Source: an uncultured Alistipes sp.
Lineage (GTDB): Bacteria; Bacteroidota; Bacteroidia; Bacteroidales; Rikenellaceae
DNA: 64,000 nt
Reading direction: 5' to 3'
Assembly: GCA_905213895.1 (NCBI GenBank)
Contig: CAJMKE010000005.1
Location: forward strand, 62,001 to 126,000
Positions 43,582-51,388 of this stretch are shown here, piece by piece. The notes beneath the pieces were generated by a model. That model was not told the origin of the DNA. It did not search any database and saw nothing but the letters and a program-made list of their open reading frames with translations. Made by a program: the position numbers and the translations under genes. The first letter of the stretch is position 1, and each line of letters begins with the position of its first letter.

Positions 43582-46491
43582 ATGAAAAAAATCAATCTTT
43601 TGCTGATGCTCGTTGCGGTATTCGCAATGGCGTCATGCTCGAAGTACAGGTACGAAACCGTGTCGGGCGACTCGACCGCCACACGTATCTATACTCTCGA
43701 CAACGGACTTAAAGTCTACATGTCGGTGAACAAGGAGAAACCGCGTGTGCAGACGCTTATTTCCGTCCGTGTCGGCGCGAAGAACGACCCTGCCGAAACG
43801 ACAGGTCTGGCTCACTATTTCGAACATCTGATGTTCAAGGGTACCGAGCAGTTCGGTACGCAGGATTACGCAGCCGAGAAACCTCTGCTCGACGAAATCG
43901 AGCGTCTGTTCGAAGTTTACCGTGCGACTACCGACGATGCGGAGCGCAAGGCAATCTACGCGCAAATCGACAGCGTGTCGCAGGAGGCGTCGAAACTCGC
44001 CATTCCTAACGAATACGACAAACTCATGACCGCAATCGGTGCCAGCGGTTCGAATGCGTGGACGTCGAGCGACGAAACCACCTATATCGAGAACATCCCG
44101 TCCAACCAAATCGAGAACTGGGCGAAGATTCAGGCAGACCGCTTCGAGAATGCGGTTATCCGCGGATTCCACACCGAACTTGAAACCGTCTACGAGGAGT
44201 ACAACATGGGCTTGACCGACGACGGCGGCAAGGCGTTCGAAAAACTCGTCGCACTGGCTATGCCAAATCATCCTTACGGACATCATCCCGTCATCGGTTT
44301 GCAGGAGCATCTGAAAAATCCGTCGATAACCAACATCAAGGAGTACTACAAGACGTATTACGTGCCTAACAACATGGCTATATGTATGGTAGGCGACTTC
44401 AATCCCGACAAGACAATCGAAATCATCGACAAGTATTTCGGCGGTCTGAAACCTAACGGGAATCTTCCAGAGCCGACTGCTGCGGCTGTCGAGCCGGTTG
44501 CAGAACCTCGTTCCGCCGACGTATACGGATTGGAAATGGAGGCTGCCTACATGGCTTGGACGACCGGCGACGCATGCAGCGACGATGCGCTGATGCTCGA
44601 CATCGTGTCGAATATCGTCTACAACGGCAAGTGCGGTCTGTTCGATACCGACCTTTTGCAGAAACAGAAGATTCTCGGCGGTGCTGCCATAGGCGACCAA
44701 CTTTCGGATGCCGGATTCTTTATCATGATAGGTGCGCCGAAGCAGGGACAGACCCTCGAAGAGGTGCGCGACTTGATGCTCGGCGAGGTTGCCAGATTGC
44801 GCAACGGCGAGTTCGACGAGGAGTTGCTCGAATCGATTATCGCCAATTTCAAGCGCGAGCGCATGTCCGAAATCGAGGATAATTTCCAGCGCGCATACAT
44901 GATGGCGCATTCGTTCATCCACCGCGAGAACTGGGCTGATGTCGTTTCGACCATCGACCGCGCGTCGAAGATTACCAAGGAGGATGTGGTTGCATGGGCG
45001 CAGAAACGCCTGACCGACAACGGCTACTCCATAGTATTCAAGCGTCAGGGCGAGGACAAGAGTCAGAAGAAGATAGAGAAGCCGCAGATTACGCCGATTG
45101 CCACCAACCGCGACGAAACGAGCGAGTTCCTCGCTTCGATTCAAAATTCGCAGGTCGCTCCTGTCGAGCCGGTATTCATCGATTTCGACAAGGATATGGC
45201 GGTAACCAAGATGAACGGCAATATCGACGTGCTTTACAAGAAGAACGAAACGAACGACCTGTTCAGCCTCATCTATCTCTATGATTTCGGCACGATGACC
45301 GACCCTAAGATTTCGGCTGCGGTGGAGTATATGAACCTGCTCGGTACCGATACCAAGTCGCTCGAAGAGATTCAGCGCGAACTCTACGCTTTGGCTTGCG
45401 ATTTCAATATCTCGACTACCCGCACACGCACTTACGTAACAATCAACGGTATCGCCGAGAACATGGAGAAGGCGATGGCTGTCGTCGAGGACTACATGGC
45501 TAACGTGCAGGGCGACGAGGCGGTTCTCGCCGAAGTCAAGAACGACCTGTTGAAGATGCGCGAGAACAACAAGTTGGAGCAGCGTGCCAATTTCAGCGCA
45601 CTGACGACCTACTGCATGTACGGTCCCGAACTGATACGCCGCAGCACGCTCACCAACGATGCGTTGAAGTCCATCTCGTCCGAAGAGTTGCTCTCGTGCA
45701 TCCGCGGTCTTTCGGGATTGCGCCACCGCGTACTCTACTACGGTCCGGTCGCCAAGGGCAAACTCGTGCAGACGCTCAACAATTCTCACCATCTGGCGGA
45801 TAATCTCGTCGATGTAGAGTACGAGCCTGCGCAGATGAAATATGTTACCGAACCTACCGTAACGTTCGCCCAGTACGATGCAAAGCAGGTTTACTACCGC
45901 CAGTATTCGTGCCGCGAGCAGGACAAGTTCGATGTCGCGCTCGACCCGCTCGTCAACATATACAACTCCTATTTTGCCGGCGGCATGAACTCGATAGTAT
46001 TCCAGGAGATGCGCGAGGCTCGTGGTCTGGCATATTCGGCGTATGCCAATCTGGCTGAGGGGCTGACGGGCGAGAACCCTTATTGCTTCTCGGCATTCAT
46101 CGCTACGCAGAACGACAAGATACATCAGGCTGTCGAGGCATTCGACGAGATTATCGAGAATATGCCTCAATCGGAAGCCGCATTCGAACTCTCGAAGCAG
46201 GGCATACTTGCCAATATCGCTACCAACCGCACTACGAAAATGTCGGTGCTTTGGACTTATGTCGATAATCTGCAAATGGGCATCGACTCCAATATCGACC
46301 GAAACAAGGCGGTTTACGAGCAGATAAAGAACATGACGCTCGCCGACGTGGTGGAGTTCCAGCAGAACTATATCCGCGGCAGAAAGTATGACTATTGTAT
46401 TCTCGGCGACAAGAACGACCTCGATATGGCTTACCTGCGCTCGCTGGGTAAACTCAATTTCGTATCGCAGGAGGAGATTTTCGGTTACTAA
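43582..46491 (+). CDS. M16 family (pitrilysin-type) metallopeptidase, lipoprotein
   Basis: A 969-residue lipoprotein (signal LLLMLVAVFAMASC). The N-terminal half has the inverted zinc motif HxxEH at His78-Tyr-Phe-Glu81-His82 (AHYFEHLMFKG), and the third ligand Glu lies in ELETVYEEYNMG. The C-terminal half repeats the fold without the zinc motif (EMREARGLAYSAYANLA), as in two-domain M16B-type enzymes that close as a clamshell round peptides. It probably degrades peptides in the periplasm. The gene ends at a 15-bp hairpin terminator. Confidence 0.96.
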   Translation: MKKINLLLMLVAVFAMASCSKYRYETVSGDSTATRIYTLDNGLKVYMSVNKEKPRVQTLISVRVGAKNDPAETTGLAHYFEHLMFKGTEQFGTQDYAAEKPLLDEIERLFEVYRATTDDAERKAIYAQIDSVSQEASKLAIPNEYDKLMTAIGASGSNAWTSSDETTYIENIPSNQIENWAKIQADRFENAVIRGFHTELETVYEEYNMGLTDDGGKAFEKLVALAMPNHPYGHHPVIGLQEHLKNPSITNIKEYYKTYYVPNNMAICMVGDFNPDKTIEIIDKYFGGLKPNGNLPEPTAAAVEPVAEPRSADVYGLEMEAAYMAWTTGDACSDDALMLDIVSNIVYNGKCGLFDTDLLQKQKILGGAAIGDQLSDAGFFIMIGAPKQGQTLEEVRDLMLGEVARLRNGEFDEELLESIIANFKRERMSEIEDNFQRAYMMAHSFIHRENWADVVSTIDRASKITKEDVVAWAQKRLTDNGYSIVFKRQGEDKSQKKIEKPQITPIATNRDETSEFLASIQNSQVAPVEPVFIDFDKDMAVTKMNGNIDVLYKKNETNDLFSLIYLYDFGTMTDPKISAAVEYMNLLGTDTKSLEEIQRELYALACDFNISTTRTRTYVTINGIAENMEKAMAVVEDYMANVQGDEAVLAEVKNDLLKMRENNKLEQRANFSALTTYCMYGPELIRRSTLTNDALKSISSEELLSCIRGLSGLRHRVLYYGPVAKGKLVQTLNNSHHLADNLVDVEYEPAQMKYVTEPTVTFAQYDAKQVYYRQYSCREQDKFDVALDPLVNIYNSYFAGGMNSIVFQEMREARGLAYSAYANLAEGLTGENPYCFSAFIATQNDKIHQAVEAFDEIIENMPQSEAAFELSKQGILANIATNRTTKMSVLWTYVDNLQMGIDSNIDRNKAVYEQIKNMTLADVVEFQQNYIRGRKYDYCILGDKNDLDMAYLRSLGKLNFVSQEEIFGY

Positions 46492-46510
46492 ACCCGATAT
46501 GATTATTTGA

Positions 46511-46550
46511 GAAATGTGGCAGCACACAAGTGCTGCCACATTTCTTCTTT
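46511..46550 (+). terminator. Intrinsic terminator of the M16 peptidase
   Basis: A 15-bp perfect stem (GAAATGTGGCAGCAC with GTGCTGCCACATTTC, loop ACAA) is followed by TTCTTT. Confidence 0.92.
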
Positions 46551-46578
46551 AAGGTCCTTAAAGACTTTAAAGTCCCTA
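46548..46578. repeat. 9-bp-period palindromic repeat, copy 7
   Basis: Units CTTTAAGGT, CCTTAAAGA, CTTTAAAGT and CC, sandwiched between two perfect terminator hairpins of convergent genes. Confidence 0.82.
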
Positions 46579-46620
46579 ACTAAAACCGGCAGTAGAAATT
46601 CTTCTACTGCCGGTTTTAGT
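46579..46620 (-). terminator. Intrinsic terminator of the lipoprotein pair
   Basis: A 19-bp perfect stem (ACTAAAACCGGCAGTAGAA and its complement, loop ATTC). On the minus strand it stands after the stop of the 46636-47763 gene; the stem includes its own T-rich arm. Confidence 0.88.
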
Positions 46621-46635
46621 TGTGCCGAACGCTGC

Positions 46636-47763
46636 CTATCGCCCGTTAATCATCGGCTTGCCGACAGATGCCGATATGCGACCCTGCCTGGTTATCGTCG
46701 CACTCGATGCCGATGCCTTGTAGGAGAACTCTATGTATTCGATTTCGGTAGTGATTCCACCGGTTTTGCTGTCATCGCTGTAACCGAAAGCGTATGCTAC
46801 ATAGTTGCCGGAGTGGTCGAGCGTGGATTTGGCGAAATCCTCGCTGTGCGGACCGCTTACTATGTACATTCCGAGATAACCGTGCGATTTCATGGTTGAA
46901 ACGAACATCTGTGCAGCCTCTCTCGGCGAGTCGAATTCATTCCACGATTCTTTCGTCAGAACGTCGCAGATGTAAGTGTCGTTGTTGGTCGTCGTAACGC
47001 TCAATACCGAACCGTTCATTTGGAGTTTGAACTTGTTCGACGACTGCGCGGCTTTATTGGTCTTGAACTCTTTCAGTGTTATGTTGCCGCTGTACTTCTT
47101 GTTCACGTCGAGGTCGAATGCGACGGCGTAATATTCGGTATCGTCATTAAGCAAAGATGCGGGATTGACGGTTGAGTTGCGCAATAGAAAATCAGATATG
47201 GTAGCAGTATTTCCAGATTGTTCGATAAACCAATCAATCTGTTTGATACATGCTTCGATGTATACTTGGCTACCATATAATTCATAAGATTTTTTGTCTA
47301 TTACGCCATAAAGATATGTCTTGTTGTGTCCGCCTGCCGGAGCGATGCTTACAGTCGCGGAGTTGGTCGTGATGTCGGCAACGTCGATTGAGAACATCTC
47401 TTCGTTTACCGGTTCGGGCGTTTTCCCCTTCTGTACGACCAATACGAAGACTGCGTCCGACCCGTTTACACCGAATGACAAAGTGGCGGTTCTGGCATCC
47501 TCGGACGGATTGGGTTCGATGTCGAGGAATATGCTCGAATCTCCGACGTCTACCGTTATCCAGTCGCAGTCGTAACCGACGTATATATTGCCGTCGTAAT
47601 TGCCTTCGATTGTGTAGCCGAAATCGTATTTGCCTCCCTCGGCGGCGGCGTTAACCGATTTCGTGCCGATGATTATCTTCGCGGCGGTTTCTTCGCCTAT
47701 ATTCTTCTCCGAACACGATACGGCGAGCAGTGCTGCCGTCATCATCAAAAACAGTCTTTTCAT
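46636..47763 (-). CDS. BACON-like surface lipoprotein, paralogue of the preceding gene
   Basis: The 375-residue lipoprotein has signal MKRLFLMMTAALLAVSC and acidic residues after Cys17 (SEKNIGEE), a sign of surface export. A BACON-like Ig domain spans about residues 30-110 (CDWITVDVGDSSIFLDIEPN, TATLSFGVNGSDAVFVLVVQ). Two Fn3-like beta segments follow, the first with MFSIDVADITTNSATVSIAP and YLYGVIDKKSYELYG. The upstream gene (47772-48938) shares the same order and wording. Role unknown; BACON domains often occur in glycan-handling proteins. It follows its paralogue by eight bases. Confidence 0.85.
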   Translation of the reverse strand: MKRLFLMMTAALLAVSCSEKNIGEETAAKIIIGTKSVNAAAEGGKYDFGYTIEGNYDGNIYVGYDCDWITVDVGDSSIFLDIEPNPSEDARTATLSFGVNGSDAVFVLVVQKGKTPEPVNEEMFSIDVADITTNSATVSIAPAGGHNKTYLYGVIDKKSYELYGSQVYIEACIKQIDWFIEQSGNTATISDFLLRNSTVNPASLLNDDTEYYAVAFDLDVNKKYSGNITLKEFKTNKAAQSSNKFKLQMNGSVLSVTTTNNDTYICDVLTKESWNEFDSPREAAQMFVSTMKSHGYLGMYIVSGPHSEDFAKSTLDHSGNYVAYAFGYSDDSKTGGITTEIEYIEFSYKASASSATITRQGRISASVGKPMINGR

Positions 47764-47771
47764 ACGTCCGC

Positions 47772-48938
47772 CTATTTTCCGATTGTTTTACCGATGAATG
47801 TTTTCGGAAGTACCGATTGTGCGGTTCCTGCGATTTGTGCGGTCGAAGCCGACGGGTCGTAATGGAACTTCACGAAGGTGATGGTCTTATCGTTAAGCCC
47901 CGGTTGCTCGAAATTCCAGTTGCCGTCGGATTCGAATGCGAACGCCACGAAATCTTCGAATTCGTCCGTGTCGAGTTCGGCGGAGAAGTCATACGACGCA
48001 GTGCCGGTCGAGAGACGCTGTTTGATGACCCCTTTCTGGTTGAGTCTGTCCATGCAGTCGTATGCGAGATAGTATATCACCGGGAATTGCGAGAAATACT
48101 CTATGTTTACGGCATCGAACAGATACTTCATGCTCGTGTTTCTCGGTTTGACGGTTATGTTCGCCCCATCGGCGGTAATCGTGAAACTGCTTGCGCTCGG
48201 TGCCACTACGTCGGTGGTGAATTCCTTGACGGTTACATTGCCGCTGGACATGTACGAGGCGTTGAGGTCGAATGCCACCAGATAATAGTCCGTCATCGAC
48301 CACAATCTCGAAAACTCCTGCGTCTCCGTGCCTTTCGCCAGAAAATCATCGACCGTATATGACGGGTCTTGCGCTATGCTTGCCTTGATGAACTCTACGT
48401 ACTGGTTTATGGCGAATTCCGCACCGTATTTGTTGTAGGTGCGCTTGTCCACTACGCCGTAATAGTAGGTTGATTGGGTGGTAGGCGTTATGGTGAACGA
48501 TACGCTCCATGCATCCACATTTTTTATATCGATATTGAACCGCATGTTGGCATCGACCTGCGATTTGGACGACGCGTTCTGCAATACGACTACATAAACG
48601 TCCGGTGCGCCTTTGTATGACAGCGTAATCGTGCCGGTCCTGCTTTCGGATGATTCGTTCTCCATCACGCCGACGAGTATCGAACCTTCGTTCTCCTCCT
48701 CGATGATTATCCACTCGTCGTCAGTGGTCGCCGAAGCGATTTTGGTCTTCTCCGTTCCCCCCCCCGCGATGGTGTATTCGATGGTGTACTCGGCTTCGTC
48801 CGCCGATGCCGTTATCGCCGATTTCTTGACCTTGATTTCGGCTGCCGGCTCATTGTTGTCCTCGCTCTTTTCGGAGCATGCGGAGAACAGGACCGACGAT
48901 GCGACGGCGAGCGTCGCCATTAAAAATAGTCTTTTCAT
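47772..48938 (-). CDS. BACON-like surface lipoprotein with 9-G tract
   Basis: The ATG at 48938 gives MKRLFLMATLAVASSVLFSAC and 388 residues; 47 upstream codons in frame are untranslated leader. After Cys21 comes SEKSEDNNEP, then a BACON-like domain (DDEWIIIEEENEGSILVGVM, GTITLSYKGAPDVYVVVLQN) and Fn3-like segments (MRFNIDIKNVDAWSVSFTIT, YYYGVVDKRTYNKYG) matching its downstream paralogue. The coding strand holds nine G residues at 48765-48757 (ATIAGGGTEK region), so slippage would shift the frame about 60 codons in; the frame is open as read. Confidence 0.86.
   Translation of the reverse strand: MKRLFLMATLAVASSVLFSACSEKSEDNNEPAAEIKVKKSAITASADEAEYTIEYTIAGGGTEKTKIASATTDDEWIIIEEENEGSILVGVMENESSESRTGTITLSYKGAPDVYVVVLQNASSKSQVDANMRFNIDIKNVDAWSVSFTITPTTQSTYYYGVVDKRTYNKYGAEFAINQYVEFIKASIAQDPSYTVDDFLAKGTETQEFSRLWSMTDYYLVAFDLNASYMSSGNVTVKEFTTDVVAPSASSFTITADGANITVKPRNTSMKYLFDAVNIEYFSQFPVIYYLAYDCMDRLNQKGVIKQRLSTGTASYDFSAELDTDEFEDFVAFAFESDGNWNFEQPGLNDKTITFVKFHYDPSASTAQIAGTAQSVLPKTFIGKTIGK
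48757..48765 (-). repeat. 9-G homopolymer in a lipoprotein gene
   Basis: Nine consecutive G residues on the coding strand near the N-terminal end of the 388-residue lipoprotein. A change of one base would truncate the product, so it is a candidate slippage (phase-variation) site. Confidence 0.6.
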
Positions 48939-49014
48939 ATTGATGTAACTATGTAATGTGTTCATTTCGTGCCGCAACGGGTTGTGCGGGCAATATCGCT
49001 CATAAATATACGGA

Positions 49015-49022
49015 CAAAGATA
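49015..49022 (-). promoter_or_regulatory. -7 promoter element of the BACON lipoprotein pair
   Basis: The minus strand reads TATCTTTG, matching TAnnTTTG, with a predicted leader of about 70 bases before the ATG at 48938. Confidence 0.55.
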
Positions 49023-49104
49023 GGCAAATTTATTTGGAATAATTGAAAAATATCCCGTAAAATAGCGGTTTAAGTGCATAATTATGTATATGCGCCGATA
49101 AACG

Positions 49105-49146
49105 ATAATCGGGGATACGCCGGTCGAAACCCGTATCCCCGATTAT
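49105..49146 (-). terminator. Intrinsic terminator of the DPP III gene
   Basis: A perfect 15-bp stem (ATAATCGGGGATACG with CGTATCCCCGATTAT) lies just past the leftward stop codon. The T-run is weak (TCGTTTATC). Confidence 0.75.
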
Positions 49147-49162
49147 GGATTTATGCCTTCGT

Positions 49163-51172
49163 TTAGTTGAGCGTCGGCAGGAATGAATAGTCTTTCGAGT
49201 AGTGCAGCATCTGTCCGACATAGTCGTTCGGATAGGTGATTTTCACATCCACGATTTCGCCGTCCTTCTCGACGAGTTCGTATTCCGGATTGACGAATCC
49301 TCCGTAAGGCTCGATGCCGAGTGCGTAGTAACGCTCGCGCACCTCCTTATGCAGTTTCGGGTCGACCTTGACCGCATAATTCTCGACCAAAGCCTTGCCC
49401 GCTTCGTAATCGCCCTCGCTCTTGATGCGCTGAACCTCGCAGAGCATCTCGCCGAAGAGCGTGCGCAGTTTGTCGAAATCGTTTACGACAACGTATGTCT
49501 TGCCGTTCTTCCTGACGAACTCTATCACGTTGTCCGCCTTGCCTTTCTCGTAGCACCATTCCGCAATCAACTTGCGGTTGCGCATGTGTGCCTCCTCGAC
49601 GTTCTTGCCGAGTTCGATGCGCGAAAGTTGCGTCATCAGACCGTTCATGATGTAGGATGAGTACTGCGCCTTTGCGAGGTCGAGCGTCGGGATAAGACCG
49701 AGTTCGACCATCTTCGGGTCGCCCAGATAGTAGAGCCCGAACAGGTCGGCGCGGGTCTCTTCGAGCGTCGATGTGTACGATGCGAGTTCTCCGCCGCGAA
49801 CACCCTCTGCCAACTGTCCCGAGCCGTGTCCGAGGCATTCGTGCAGGTCGGTGTGGAGGTCGTCGGCGAGTTTGCCGTACTCTGCCATGCGCTTGCGGTC
49901 TTCGTCGCGGAGTACGAACTCCTCCTGGAATCCGTTTCCGAGAGCCGCCTGATTGTAGGCGTAGGTGATGTTGTCTATCGTTACCGATTTCGAACCGTAC
50001 TCCTTGCGAATCCAGTCGGCGTTAGGCAGATTGATTCCGATAGGAGTGGCAGGGTAGCAGTCGCCGCCGAGCATTGCCACGGTGATTACCTTCGCCGAAA
50101 CGCCCTTTACGACTGGTTTGCGGTAGGCGGGGTTGATAGGCGAGTGGTCCTCGAACCACTGCGCGTTGGCAGCGATGATTTTCGTGCGCTCGCAAGCCTC
50201 CTTGTCGAGGAAACTTACGTTGCCCTCCCACGAAGCCTTGCGTCCGAGCGGGTCGCTGTAATCTTCGATGAATCCGTTCACGAAATCGATGTTCGATTCG
50301 GTATCCTTCACCCAGTTGATGCTGTAAGTGTCGAAATCGCGCAGGTCGCCGCTGCGGTAATACTTTATCAGGTCGGCGATTATGCCTTTGAGCGGCTGCT
50401 CGGCAACGCCTTCCGCTTTTTCGAGCCAGTAGACGATTTCCGATATCGCCTCGCCGTACATGCCGTCCGCTTTCCAGACTTTCTCGACGAGTTTGCCGTT
50501 CTCCTTGACGAGTTTCGAGTTGAGACCGTATGAAATCGGGCGCGGGTCGTTCACCGATGCCATCTTCTTGTAGAAATCCTGCACTTCGGCTTCGGTTACG
50601 CCGTCATAGAAATTCACCGCCGACGCCTTTACCATGTCGATACCAGCCGTCTGGTCGAGTTTCGATGCGTAGAGGTCCGGATTGAAAATCACTTCGGCGA
50701 GTTCTTCCGCCGGAACAGGGCTTTCGACGTTGCACGCTGCGAGTTGCGCGGCGAACCACTCGCGCGAAAATTCGGGCGAGAATTTGTCGTTCGAGTAGTG
50801 GTGGTGAATTCCGTTGGCGAACCATACCTTTTTGAGGTATTTCTCCATTGCGACGAAATCGGCATCGCTGCGGTCGCCGTCGTAATTCGTGTATATCTGC
50901 TCCAATGCACGGCGAATCGCGAGATTGTACTTGAAATTCTGGTCGAACAGTATGTCGCGTCCGCATTTGGCGGCTTCGGCGAGATAGTAGACCAGCACTT
51001 TCTCGTTCAGCGGCAGATTCTCGAATCCCGGCACTTCATAGCGGATTACCTTGATGTCGTCGAATCTGTCTACTATCCAGTCCGATTCGTGTTTAGGCGC
51101 GGACGAACAGCCGCCCAACGCCATTGCGAAAATTCCCATAGAGGCAAAAACAGTTTTTTTCATTACTTTCAT
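49163..51172 (-). CDS. Dipeptidyl-peptidase III-like metallopeptidase (M49), lipoprotein
   Basis: A 669-residue product, the usual length of bacterial DPP III; starts at 51172 or 51163 are both possible. It has a lipoprotein signal (VFASMGIFAMALGGC). Zinc motif HECLGH (the HExxxGH/HECLGH form of M49 in Bacteroidetes) and the second motif EETRAD, which gives the third ligand, are intact. The upper-lobe regions (LGGDCYPATPIGINLPNAD, NITYAYNQAALGNGFQEEF) fit the family. It removes dipeptides from the N-termini of peptides in the periplasm. A TACATTTG promoter and a terminator show a single-gene unit. Confidence 0.95.
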   Translation of the reverse strand: MKVMKKTVFASMGIFAMALGGCSSAPKHESDWIVDRFDDIKVIRYEVPGFENLPLNEKVLVYYLAEAAKCGRDILFDQNFKYNLAIRRALEQIYTNYDGDRSDADFVAMEKYLKKVWFANGIHHHYSNDKFSPEFSREWFAAQLAACNVESPVPAEELAEVIFNPDLYASKLDQTAGIDMVKASAVNFYDGVTEAEVQDFYKKMASVNDPRPISYGLNSKLVKENGKLVEKVWKADGMYGEAISEIVYWLEKAEGVAEQPLKGIIADLIKYYRSGDLRDFDTYSINWVKDTESNIDFVNGFIEDYSDPLGRKASWEGNVSFLDKEACERTKIIAANAQWFEDHSPINPAYRKPVVKGVSAKVITVAMLGGDCYPATPIGINLPNADWIRKEYGSKSVTIDNITYAYNQAALGNGFQEEFVLRDEDRKRMAEYGKLADDLHTDLHECLGHGSGQLAEGVRGGELASYTSTLEETRADLFGLYYLGDPKMVELGLIPTLDLAKAQYSSYIMNGLMTQLSRIELGKNVEEAHMRNRKLIAEWCYEKGKADNVIEFVRKNGKTYVVVNDFDKLRTLFGEMLCEVQRIKSEGDYEAGKALVENYAVKVDPKLHKEVRERYYALGIEPYGGFVNPEYELVEKDGEIVDVKITYPNDYVGQMLHYSKDYSFLPTLN

Positions 51173-51187
51173 TTATTTAATGTGCAA

Positions 51188-51195
51188 CAAATGTA
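51188..51195 (-). promoter_or_regulatory. -7 promoter element of the DPP III gene
   Basis: The minus strand reads TACATTTG, matching TAnnTTTG, 15 bases before the first ATG, so the leader is very short. A TTATTG motif lies 14-17 bases upstream. Confidence 0.55.
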
Positions 51196-51225
51196 CTAAT
51201 TTTTCCCGACAATAACGTCCTTTGC

Positions 51226-51271
51226 CGTTAAAAGACTTCAAGAACCTTAATGACTTTAACGTCCTTAAAGC
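51226..51271. repeat. 9-bp-period palindromic repeat, copy 8
   Basis: Degenerate units CGTTAAAAG, ACTTCAAGA, ACCTTAATG, ACTTTAACG, TCCTTAAAG between the DPP III promoter and the fimbrillin-operon terminator. Confidence 0.72.
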
Positions 51272-51335
51272 CCCCAATGCCCTTATTTTTATCGGCACGA
51301 GATTATCGTTCCCTTGCACTACCTGTTGATAAATC

Positions 51336-51367
51336 AAACCCCGCCTCGAATTTGCGAGGCGGGGTTT
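51336..51367 (-). terminator. Intrinsic terminator of the Big2/fimbrillin operon
   Basis: A 13-bp stem AAACCCCGCCTCG with CGAGGCGGGGTTT and a six-base loop, 22 bases after the leftward stop. Confidence 0.85.
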
Positions 51368-51388
51368 GACATGTAAACGATTATAATA

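Noticed and set aside
46579..46620. The 19-bp perfect hairpin as an insertion-sequence end
   Set aside because: It sits just past a stop codon, has no partner inverted repeat at a distance and no transposase nearby; a terminator explains it.
48757..48765. The G tracts as simple sequencing errors
   Set aside because: Both frames are open and continuous as read with nine G residues, so no error is needed to explain them; miscounting cannot be excluded without reads.
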